Shown piece after piece: positions 1 through 5,768 of a DNA stretch of 11,832 nt. Position numbers and translations under genes: made by a program. Every line of letters begins with the position of its first letter. Position 1 is the first letter of the stretch. The notes beneath the pieces were generated by a model. It was not told the origin of the DNA. It saw only the letters and a list, made by a program, of their open reading frames with translations, and searched no databases. Origin of the DNA: JBICHM01 sp043101835. GTDB lineage: Bacteria; Planctomycetota; Phycisphaerae; Phycisphaerales; UBA1924. Where the stretch lies: assembly GCA_043101835.1 (NCBI GenBank), contig JBICHM010000061.1, forward strand, positions 1-11,832. The letters are read 5' to 3'.

Positions 1-232
1 GCGTGACGCCGGCATGGGCGCCGGCGTCGATGACGCTGACCGCCGCATCGCCGCCGGCGCCGCTGGCGCTGGTGGCCGCGAGGTCGCTGAGCAGCCAGGC
101 CTCTCCGATGTTCGCGCCGGGGCTGACCGCCTGCCCCCATCGCGCAAGGGCATCGCCGCCCCACACTTTGGTGTGGAGCAGCGGTGCGAAGGTCAGAAGT
201 CCGAGTTGGTCAGGGGTGTTCGAGCCCGGCAT
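1..232 (-). CDS. manA: Class I mannose-6-phosphate isomerase, N-terminal part (cut by window edge)
   Basis: The visible 77 residues start at an ATG (230-232) and run off the left end without a stop. The early sequence LLTFAPLLHTKVWGG followed by IGEAWLLSDL matches the N-terminus of type I phosphomannose isomerases, where the KVWGG and IGExWxLSD motifs open the cupin fold. These enzymes interconvert fructose-6-phosphate and mannose-6-phosphate in the cytoplasm, feeding GDP-mannose and polysaccharide synthesis. The metal ligands and active-site residues lie beyond the window, so catalytic competence cannot be judged. The gene follows the FabZ-type gene by 21 bp on the same strand and is probably co-transcribed. 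No clear Shine-Dalgarno sequence precedes the ATG, so the exact start is moderately certain. The family call is firm from motifs; the substrate is inferred. Confidence 0.8.
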   Translation of the reverse strand, partial: MPGSNTPDQLGLLTFAPLLHTKVWGGDALARWGQAVSPGANIGEAWLLSDLAATSASGAGGDAAVSVIDAGAHAGVT

Positions 233-253
233 CGCTGGGTCGGCGCCGGTCGC

Positions 254-790
254 TCAGATCACCATGCCGGTGATCTTGCTCTCGAAGACGATCTTGCCGT
301 CGACCAGGCCCTGCAGGGCGCTGACGAAGACGCGAGGGCGGTACTTCACTTCCTTGCTGAGCATGATGAGCCGGTCGCCGGGGCGGACCTTCCCGCGGAA
401 GACGGTGTCCTCGATGCGGGTGAAGCCGGCGACGCAGGGGCCCCCGCGTCGGTTGTAGAAGAGGAAGCTGGTCAGCTGGGCGCCGGCCTCGATGATCAGC
501 ACGCCCGGCATGACCGGATTGCCGGGGAAGTGCCCGTCGACCCAGAACTCATCGTCGCGGACGTCCTTGTAGCCGACGCAGCAGCGGTACTCCTCATCGT
601 GCCAGAAGATGCCGTCAATCTGCACGATGGGCCCGCGATGCGGGTTCCACTTGGCGATCTCATCCCCGCTGACCATGACGCGGGAGAAATCCACCGCGTC
701 GAGGTCGAGCAGATACCCCTCCGGGGTGCGCGCAGCGCCCCCGGCGTCGGGGCGGCGCTGGGACTTCGACATCATCTCGGGAGTGCTCAC
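254..790 (-). CDS. FabZ/FabA-family 3-hydroxyacyl-ACP dehydratase (hotdog fold)
   Basis: This is a 178-residue hotdog-fold protein. The segment NPHRGPIVQIDGI (49-61) corresponds to the FabZ LPHRYPxLLVDR region. GHFPGNPVMPGVLIIEAGAQ (86-105) carries the catalytic pair, His87 and Glu101, at the 14-residue spacing of FabZ. The family dehydrates 3-hydroxyacyl-ACP to trans-2-enoyl-ACP in fatty acid synthesis. The protein is some 30 residues longer than typical FabZ because of an N-terminal extension, so it may be a paralogue acting on a specialised acyl chain rather than the main FabZ; I therefore give no symbol. The start is uncertain: the GTG at 790 has no clear ribosome site, and ATGs at 775 and 772 are alternatives that remove only 5-6 residues. 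It begins 6 bp after the Hc1-like gene and precedes manA by 21 bp, consistent with one operon. Confidence 0.88.
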   Translation of the reverse strand: MSTPEMMSKSQRRPDAGGAARTPEGYLLDLDAVDFSRVMVSGDEIAKWNPHRGPIVQIDGIFWHDEEYRCCVGYKDVRDDEFWVDGHFPGNPVMPGVLIIEAGAQLTSFLFYNRRGGPCVAGFTRIEDTVFRGKVRPGDRLIMLSKEVKYRPRVFVSALQGLVDGKIVFESKITGMVI

Positions 791-796
791 GCCGGG

Positions 797-970
797 TCAG
801 TCGTCGCTGCGGATCTCCAGGATCGCCTTACGGATATCCTGGGCGGTGTTCTTCACATCCTGCATCGCCTTGCGGACGCGCGTGCCGGCGGCCTTGTTCC
901 CGCCCTCGGCCTTCTTCACATCGTCCTCGACCTCGGCGATCAGACGCTTCAGTTGCTCGAATGCCTCCAC
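797..970 (-). CDS. Small histone H1-like (Hc1 family) protein
   Basis: The product has 57 residues, is highly charged and is predicted largely helical. The block VKKAEGGNKAAGTRVRK (18-34) resembles the conserved part of chlamydial Hc1, which reads KAERGNKAAAQRVR at the equivalent place. Chlamydial Hc1 condenses DNA. Here only the helical N-terminal domain is present: the protein ends IRKAILEIRSDD without the long lysine/alanine-rich DNA-binding tail. I chose the GTG at 970 because GGAG (978-981) lies 7 nt upstream and the homologous region begins immediately; the frame stays open to 1057, but that extension looks non-homologous. It is the first gene of the presumed Hc1-fabZ-manA operon. A nucleoid role is inferred from the family; a scaffold or protein-interaction role is equally possible without the basic tail. 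Confidence 0.75.
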   Translation of the reverse strand: MEAFEQLKRLIAEVEDDVKKAEGGNKAAGTRVRKAMQDVKNTAQDIRKAILEIRSDD

Positions 971-1039
971 GGGTGCTCTCCGGTTGGGGTAGGTGATCGG
1001 AAGGGCGACCGGGCGCCTCATGCCCCGGGCCGACGAGCC

Positions 1040-1067
1040 ATCATCCCCATAATCCACCGGTTGGCAA
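1040..1067 (-). promoter_or_regulatory. Candidate sigma70-type promoter for the Hc1-like/fabZ/manA operon
   Basis: On the minus strand TTGCCA (1062-1067, five of six matches to TTGACA) is followed after 16 nt by GATGAT (1040-1045, four of six matches to TATAAT). It lies in the 121-bp gap between the GGDEF gene and the Hc1-like gene. Transcription would start near 1033, giving a leader of about 60 nt before the GTG at 970. The call rests on motif resemblance alone. Confidence 0.35.
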
Positions 1068-1091
1068 GTGCGACCCCGCGTCGGAACGCCT

Positions 1092-2429
1092 TCAGGGCCG
1101 CTTCTCCGAACGATTCCCGAACTGCACGCGGCAGACGCGCTCCGCCCCCGGGCCCAGCGTGATGACGTTCTTGCCCTGTCGCTTCGACTCGAGGGCGAAC
1201 TGATCCGCTCGCTCCAGCAGGCTTGCCGCGTCGTGGCCGTCCCACGGAAAGGTCGCCATGCCGACGGAGATCGTCAGCGTGCCCTCGGCCTCGGCGCCGA
1301 GCTTCGGGAATCGGTGGGTGCAGACCTGGCGCTGGAAGCGCTCCGCGATGCCCGCGATCGAGGTCGGATGACGCCCTTCGCCGGCGCGCGGGCCGGCGGG
1401 GTCATCGAAGATCACCGCGAACTCATCGCCGCCGATGCGGCACACACGATCCGATGGCCGGATCACCGAGCGAAGCAGGCGCGTCGTCTCGCAGAGGATC
1501 TCATCGCCCGCGGCGTGACCGAACGCATCGTTGAACCGCTTGAAATCGTCGATGTCGTACACCATCAGCGTGACGTCGCGCCGCTCGCGACGCGCCGTCT
1601 CGAGCGCGCGATCGAGAAACCGCATGAAGTAGCGCCGATTCCACGCGCCGGTCAGCTCGTCGGTGAACGCGGCCTCCTGCAGCTGCCGACGCTGGGCGTC
1701 GAGCGCAAGCCAGGGGGCGAGCCACGCCGCGCCCGCGCTAATCGCTTCCGCCGCCGCCTCGTCGCCGACCAGCCAGCCGAATCGGGCGCCGTGGCGGGCG
1801 ACCTGCTGCACGGCGCGACCGTCGGCGGGCGGAACGCGCTCGCCGTCGACGTACTCGAGGTTTGCGAGCCCCGGGCGCGACCGCAGGATGGCCATCGCCC
1901 GCTCGAGGACCCCTTCGCCCCGGAGCGATGCTTCGACAAGCGAGGTTTCGGGGAGCGCAGTCGGGCGCGTGCCGCTGCTTGCCGGCTGTGCCAGAGGCTC
2001 GCCCGACTCCAGTGATCCGGGCTGTGCGCCGCCCGCCGGTTCGGGTGCGGGGGCGGGCGCCGGGTCGTTCGTGAGGCGGCGAAGCGCATCGGCGCCCTCG
2101 CCGGGCAGGATCTGGCCGTCGAACCCAAGCCGCTGCGCCTCGCCGAGCGAAACAAACCGCGCCTCGGGATCGATCGACCGCATCGCGCGCAGCCACGCGC
2201 CGAGATCGCCGTCAGCAATGGCGCCGGGCGCAACGAGCACACACATCGGGGCGCCGGCGTCGTCGTGGCGCGCCAGCCCCAGCTCGCCGATCGCGTCGGT
2301 TCCGCTTCGGGCGCGCAGCAACTCCAGTGCCGGATCGCGCCGGAGCGTCCGCTCGATGTCGTCACGCCCGACAACGAGCACACGCAGGTCCGGCTGCGAG
2401 GCGGTGGTAAGGCTCTCGGCTCCGCTCAT
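1092..2429 (-). CDS. GGDEF diguanylate cyclase with degenerate N-terminal receiver-like domain
   Basis: The 445-residue protein ends in a complete GGDEF domain (about 255-425) that makes c-di-GMP from two GTP. It shows TDELTGAWNRRYF (256-268), YDIDDFK (291-297, metal-binding Asp), FGHAAGD (303-309), the signature GGDEF (333-337) and ADQFALESKRQGKN near the end. RPSD (324-327) is an intact RxxD inhibitory site, so feedback inhibition is expected. The N-terminus (about 14-120) has an alternating strand/helix pattern like a response-regulator receiver, but the strand expected to carry the phospho-acceptor Asp reads CVLVAPGA, so it is probably not phosphorylated. A Pro/Ala-rich linker (about 122-160) leads to a second weakly GAF-like segment (about 170-250). 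No transmembrane segment is seen, so it is probably cytoplasmic. Its ATG overlaps the stop of the upstream gene (ATGA, 2426-2429), implying coupled translation. Confidence 0.93.
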   Translation of the reverse strand: MSGAESLTTASQPDLRVLVVGRDDIERTLRRDPALELLRARSGTDAIGELGLARHDDAGAPMCVLVAPGAIADGDLGAWLRAMRSIDPEARFVSLGEAQRLGFDGQILPGEGADALRRLTNDPAPAPAPEPAGGAQPGSLESGEPLAQPASSGTRPTALPETSLVEASLRGEGVLERAMAILRSRPGLANLEYVDGERVPPADGRAVQQVARHGARFGWLVGDEAAAEAISAGAAWLAPWLALDAQRRQLQEAAFTDELTGAWNRRYFMRFLDRALETARRERRDVTLMVYDIDDFKRFNDAFGHAAGDEILCETTRLLRSVIRPSDRVCRIGGDEFAVIFDDPAGPRAGEGRHPTSIAGIAERFQRQVCTHRFPKLGAEAEGTLTISVGMATFPWDGHDAASLLERADQFALESKRQGKNVITLGPGAERVCRVQFGNRSEKRP

Positions 2430-3073
2430 CGGTGGCGCCCGCCTTCCGCGCCGCCCTCATCGTCGGCCAGCAACATGTTCAGTTCCTCCGGCGAGAGCAG
2501 GCTCTCTGCAACATCGTCCGGCGTGTCGTCGTTCGGCGAGGAGGGCGCTTCCGAAGGCGCATCGTCGTCGCGATGAAGGCGCAGCGTCGGCTCCGGTCGC
2601 GCGGCCCCGTTGCGGAGGTGCGACTCGGCCTCGCGAACCGCATCGCCCCGAACGACGACCTCCGGCGCGGGCGCCGGTCGCTCGATCGCGTGGAGCGCAG
2701 GCGCCGCGCCGGCCTCGAAGGCACGGACGGCCGCGCGCGGAAGGTACTTCTCGACACTCGCCAGCAGGCCGTCCATGACGCCGGGCGCATGACGCCCGGG
2801 CTCCACGATAACGAGCACCACGCCGCGCCCGGCGCCGTGCCCGGTCAGCACGCCGGCGGCCTCGGCTGCGCGGAGCATCGCGCTAAACGCTCCGAAGCGG
2901 TCGGCGGCGTCGATCGGGGTCAGGCCACGCTTTGCGAAGGCGGCGCGCAGGGCATCAGGGGCCGGCGCTCCGGGCGCCGACAGCAGCACGCATCCCGACG
3001 GCGCCGAGGCGGCTGCGCGGGGCGATTCAGTCCCTTCCGCGGCGGTCCTGCCGCGATCAGACGCGTGCTGCAT
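2426..3073 (-). CDS. Unrecognised protein coupled to the GGDEF cyclase; receiver-like core, acidic C-terminus
   Basis: I do not recognise this 215-residue protein. After a low-complexity N-terminus, residues 28-120 alternate hydrophobic strands (CVLLSAPG at 28-35, VVLVIVEPG at 85-93) with helices, as in a receiver or Rossmann-like domain, but no phospho-acceptor Asp is evident. The C-terminal 50 residues are acidic and probably disordered, except for LLSPEELNMLL (192-202), which resembles the LSQxEIDxLL docking helix at the FliM N-terminus. The start is ambiguous: the ATG at 3073 has GGAGG 8 nt upstream, whereas the ATG at 3088 lies 7 nt after a TACACT -10 element and could start a leaderless message (220 residues). 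It shares an ATGA overlap with the diguanylate cyclase, so a role in the same c-di-GMP pathway, perhaps as partner or adaptor, is inferred from context only. Confidence 0.72.
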   Translation of the reverse strand: MQHASDRGRTAAEGTESPRAAASAPSGCVLLSAPGAPAPDALRAAFAKRGLTPIDAADRFGAFSAMLRAAEAAGVLTGHGAGRGVVLVIVEPGRHAPGVMDGLLASVEKYLPRAAVRAFEAGAAPALHAIERPAPAPEVVVRGDAVREAESHLRNGAARPEPTLRLHRDDDAPSEAPSSPNDDTPDDVAESLLSPEELNMLLADDEGGAEGGRHR

Positions 3074-3081
3074 CGATGGAT

Positions 3082-3086
3082 CCTCC
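3082..3086 (-). promoter_or_regulatory. Shine-Dalgarno GGAGG deciding the 3073 start
   Basis: GGAGG on the minus strand is 8 nt upstream of the ATG at 3073, which favours that start over the TTG at 3091 and the ATG at 3088. If the alternative ATG at 3088 is used, these bases are instead its second and third codons. Confidence 0.6.
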
Positions 3087-3095
3087 ATCAACGCA

Positions 3096-3104
3096 AGTGT
3101 AGCA
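3096..3104 (-). promoter_or_regulatory. Extended -10 promoter element upstream of the 2426-3073/GGDEF operon
   Basis: On the minus strand TGCTACACT (3096-3104) reads as TGn plus a good -10 hexamer (TACACT). No -35 hexamer is visible at 16-18 nt, as can be tolerated with extended -10 promoters. The expected start of transcription, about 7 nt downstream, falls at the ATG at 3088, so the message would be leaderless or have a leader of only about 15 nt before the ATG at 3073. Confidence 0.45.
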
Positions 3105-3115
3105 CCGGCCTTGTT

Positions 3116-3137
3116 CGGGGCCCCTCCAAAGGCCCCG
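3116..3137 (-). terminator. GC-rich hairpin downstream of the ABC permease, weak terminator candidate
   Basis: CGGGGCC (3116-3122) and GGCCCCG (3131-3137) form a perfect 7-bp stem with an 8-nt loop, 47 nt after the permease stop codon. On the minus strand the stem is followed by AACAAGG rather than a U-tract, so it is not a canonical intrinsic terminator. It also sits at the -35 position of the downstream extended -10 element, so it could equally be an operator. Confidence 0.35.
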
Positions 3138-3184
3138 GATCACGGGAAATCCGCCGGTCAAACGGCGCCGTCTGCACGGGCCGC

Positions 3185-4624
3185 TCAGGCCATGCGGATC
3201 CACTTGATCAGCCCCATCAGGCTCGGCGGCTTGCCGTACATCAGCACGCCGATCCGGAAGATCTTCGCCGCCGCCCATACGAGCACGACGACGCTGACCA
3301 GCCCGATCGCAATGGTCGCCGCGATCTCCCACGTCGCCGGCGGCGCCGCGGGATTCGCCAGACGCATCGGCATGACGAAGGGGATCGCCGGCGGCACGAA
3401 GCTGAGCACGCGGCTGAGCATGTTGTTGGTGTCCTGCATGCCCGCGAAGATCGCCAGGTACACGAACAGGATCACCACGCCGAAGACCGGGCCCTGCAGC
3501 GACTGCGCCTCGCGGATCTCGGTGACGGCCGAGCCGATCGCCGCCATCACCGCCGCGAACATGAAGTAGCCGATCAGGAAGTACACCGTCAGCAGGGTGA
3601 GCATGCCGGGGCCGACGAAGTCGCCGAAGTTGAACTGCCGGGCGGCGTAGATGCCCACGCCCCCGTAGATCACCAGGATCACGAGCCCGACAAGGCCCTG
3701 CCCGATGATCTTGCCGGTCATCAGCTCGAGCGGGCTGATCGCCGAGAGCAGCACCTCCATCACGCGGCTGTTCTTTTCTTCCACCGTGCTCATCAGGAGG
3801 TAGCTGGCGCCGATGAAGATCGCCATCAGCAGCAGCATGACCGCCGCGAGCGGCACAAAGACCTGCGCGGCGTCGCCGCCCTTGGTCTCGCCGGACTCGG
3901 TCACCGTCGCCGCCTGCGCACGCGGGCGGGAGCTGAGACTCGAGGCGAGCGCCCGGTCGAGCGACTGCATCTCAAATCGCTGGGCGATGATGGCGTCCTC
4001 GATGGCGTTCTCGATCTTATTGGCCTGCTGGCGCTTCACCGATTGGGCGGTCTTGAGACTGAAGACGCCCTTGTCGGGTGCGAGCGAATTGCCATCGATC
4101 AGTGCCGCTGCGAGCAGTTCGCCGTTGCGAATCCGCTCGTCGAGCGATGCGAGTTCGATCTCGTCATCGAGAAGGGTGACGCGAACCTCGTCCTGGGGCG
4201 GGCCGGCGGGCGCCGCCGAATCGGCGGCCTCGCCCTCCTCGGGCGCCGTTTCGCCGTCCTGCGCGGGCGCCTCGGTCGGCGGCGCCGCTTCCGCGCCGTC
4301 ATCGGTGGTCGGCGCGGCCATCAGGCCGAACTGCTGGGCGAACTCGCGCATCCGCGCGGCATTGGCGTCGGCGCGTGCCTTCTGGGCCGCGGGATCGAAG
4401 TACGCCTCGACCTTGGGCGCCACGCTGTCGCCGTTCGTGCGGTCGATAATTGCGATCGTGCCGACCAGCGGCTCGGGGGTGGGGTTGAAGAGCCCCGCCG
4501 CGCCCGCCGCGCCCAGCACGCCCCAGATCACGACCGGCAGCACGAACGTGCCGAAGATGAACGCCTTTGTCAGGGCCGTGGCCCGGAACTCTCGGATCGC
4601 CGTCTCAAATACCCGTCGCAGCAC
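3185..4624 (-). CDS. ABC-2 type (NatB-like) transporter permease
   Basis: This 479-residue integral membrane protein is the permease partner of the adjacent ATPase. One hydrophobic segment near the N-terminus (about 20-45) is followed by a large extracytoplasmic loop (about 46-250), then about five further segments between about 256 and 455. The loop contains an unusually acidic Ala/Pro/Glu/Asp-rich stretch (about 103-146). EEKNSRVMEVLLSAISPLEL (282-301) is the signature seen after a transmembrane helix in the NatB/YhaP family of exporters. The start is the GTG at 4624, because AGGAGGAGG (4631-4639) lies 6 nt upstream; the frame remains open to 4687, but that extension is non-homologous and lies inside the ATPase gene. 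The gene overlaps the end of the ATPase gene by 20 bp. The substrate is unknown; sodium or a peptide is possible by family. Confidence 0.9.
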   Translation of the reverse strand: MLRRVFETAIREFRATALTKAFIFGTFVLPVVIWGVLGAAGAAGLFNPTPEPLVGTIAIIDRTNGDSVAPKVEAYFDPAAQKARADANAARMREFAQQFGLMAAPTTDDGAEAAPPTEAPAQDGETAPEEGEAADSAAPAGPPQDEVRVTLLDDEIELASLDERIRNGELLAAALIDGNSLAPDKGVFSLKTAQSVKRQQANKIENAIEDAIIAQRFEMQSLDRALASSLSSRPRAQAATVTESGETKGGDAAQVFVPLAAVMLLLMAIFIGASYLLMSTVEEKNSRVMEVLLSAISPLELMTGKIIGQGLVGLVILVIYGGVGIYAARQFNFGDFVGPGMLTLLTVYFLIGYFMFAAVMAAIGSAVTEIREAQSLQGPVFGVVILFVYLAIFAGMQDTNNMLSRVLSFVPPAIPFVMPMRLANPAAPPATWEIAATIAIGLVSVVVLVWAAAKIFRIGVLMYGKPPSLMGLIKWIRMA

Positions 4625-5606
4625 CGCTGGCCTCCTCCTGTGCGTCGCCGGCGCCGAGTGCGGCCCGCAGCGAATCCTCTGAATCACCGGGCTTGACGAG
4701 GCTCACGAAGATGTCCTCGAGCGTCGCCCGACGCAGACGCACGCCCTGCACGGGCGCCGTCGCCAGCACGCGCTTCATCACGTCCTGCGGGTCGGCGTGG
4801 TCGTCGAGGTGCGCCTCGACCGCGCCGTCGCGATCGCCCATCGACGACACGCTGTGCACGCCATCGACGGCGCCGACCATCTCCGCCAGCCCGTCCTGGC
4901 CCGGCAGGCATTCGACGACGATCGTCTTCGGGTCGAATCGCTCCCGGACCTTCTCAACTGAGCCGTCCAGCACCTTTTTTCCACGGTTGATCATGAAGAC
5001 GCGGTCGCAGATCTGCTCGGCCGCCGAGAGCACGTGCGTCGAGAAGATGATCGTGCGTCCCTCGGCGTGCAGGTCGTTGATGAGCGACCGCAGCAGGCGG
5101 GCGTTGACCGGGTCGAGCCCGCTGAAGGGCTCGTCGAGGATGATCAGCTCGGGCTCGTGGATGATCGCCGCGAGGAACTGCACCTTCTGCTGCATGCCCT
5201 TGCTGAGCTCTTCGCAGCGCTTCTTGCGCACGTCGGGCAGCTCGACCCGCTCGAGCCAGTCGTCGATGCGCTTGTTGAGCCCCGGGCCGGCAAGGCCCTT
5301 GAGCTTGGCGATGAAGCCAATGAAGTCGCCGACGCGCATCTTGCGGTACACGCCGCGCTCTTCGGGGAGGTAGCCGATCTTGTCCTTGGCCTCGAGCGCG
5401 GAGCCGTGGCCCAGGACTGAGATCTGCCCCGAGTCGGGGGGGAAGATCGACATCACCATGCGGATCGTCGTGGTCTTCCCGGCGCCGTTGGGGCCGAGGA
5501 AGCCGCACACGCTTCCCGTCGGCACGCGCAGGTCGAGGTTGTCGACAGCGCGCTTCTGGCCGAAGGTCTTCGTGACGGCGCTGATGGAGATCGCGTCGTC
5601 GCTCAT
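4605..5606 (-). CDS. ABC transporter ATP-binding protein (DUF4162-type, EcsA/NatA-like)
   Basis: The 333-residue cytoplasmic ATPase drives the exporter formed with the downstream permease. Walker A GPNGAGKT (38-45), GYLPEERG (78-85) at the Q-loop position, signature LSKGMQQK (134-141), Walker B LIILDEP (154-160), a D-loop (SGLD) and the H-loop STH (189-191) are all present, so the nucleotide-binding domain is intact. Residues from about 220 form the C-terminal domain typical of this subfamily, ending with TLEDIFVSLV. I chose the ATG at 5606 because GGAG (5612-5615) lies 5 nt upstream and homology begins at once; the frame is open up to a GTG at 5690 without recognisable sequence. A possible -1 frameshift site lies at codons 209-211 (separate entry). 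It is first in the two-gene exporter unit, after a 162-bp gap. Confidence 0.95.
   Translation of the reverse strand: MSDDAISISAVTKTFGQKRAVDNLDLRVPTGSVCGFLGPNGAGKTTTIRMVMSIFPPDSGQISVLGHGSALEAKDKIGYLPEERGVYRKMRVGDFIGFIAKLKGLAGPGLNKRIDDWLERVELPDVRKKRCEELSKGMQQKVQFLAAIIHEPELIILDEPFSGLDPVNARLLRSLINDLHAEGRTIIFSTHVLSAAEQICDRVFMINRGKKVLDGSVEKVRERFDPKTIVVECLPGQDGLAEMVGAVDGVHSVSSMGDRDGAVEAHLDDHADPQDVMKRVLATAPVQGVRLRRATLEDIFVSLVKPGDSEDSLRAALGAGDAQEEASGAATGI
4631..4639 (-). promoter_or_regulatory. Strong Shine-Dalgarno for the permease, inside the ATPase gene
   Basis: AGGAGGAGG on the minus strand is 6 nt upstream of the GTG at 4624 and fixes the permease start. It lies within the last codons of the ATPase gene, which suggests coupled expression of the two subunits. 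Confidence 0.75.
4944..4980 (-). other. Possible -1 frameshift signal: A-AAA-AAG slippery site plus stem-loop
   Basis: Within the ATPase gene the zero-frame codons GGA AAA AAG (4974-4982) contain the heptamer A AAA AAG, identical to the E. coli dnaX slip site. Three nt downstream, CUGGAC (4965-4970) can pair with GUCCGG (4944-4949), with one G-U pair and a further CUC/GAG pairing inside. A -1 slip would add GAGRLS and stop at 4954, giving a 217-residue protein that keeps the whole nucleotide-binding domain but lacks the C-terminal domain. I saw no upstream Shine-Dalgarno-like stimulator of the dnaX kind. Confidence 0.3.
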
Positions 5607-5768
5607 CTGGTCTCCCGCTGCAACAGGGCGCCCGGACCGCAATTCGGTCGCGCCGCCATTCGGATCATGTGCGGGGAGCATACCCACCACGCGCGCAGCG
5701 GTGGCGGCCTCCCTTGCAGCGGATTGTTCGGAGACCAGATCCTGCGATTTCAGGGCGCCGGGGCCGGG

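Noticed and set aside
14..1162. Long open frame on the plus strand (382 codons)
   Set aside because: It lies antisense to manA, fabZ and the Hc1-like gene, has no recognisable domain, and is explained by third-position GC bias.
3162..3171. ACGGCGCCGT palindrome after the permease stop
   Set aside because: Ten-base palindromes of this composition are expected by chance in GC-rich DNA, and there is no second copy near it.
2432..4696. Very long plus-strand open frame (754 codons) opposite the signalling gene and permease
   Set aside because: The composition is Arg/His/Gly/Asp-rich as in antisense of GC-rich genes; the minus-strand permease and the coupled pair are clearly the real genes.
5678..5683. 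TATGCT (minus strand) as a -10 element for the ABC operon
   Set aside because: No -35 match and a leader of about 65 nt without other support; it remains a weak possibility only.
5684..5704. CCACC/GGTGG inverted repeat in the 162-bp gap after htrA
   Set aside because: A stem of only five pairs with an 11-nt loop and no U-tract; not convincing as a terminator.
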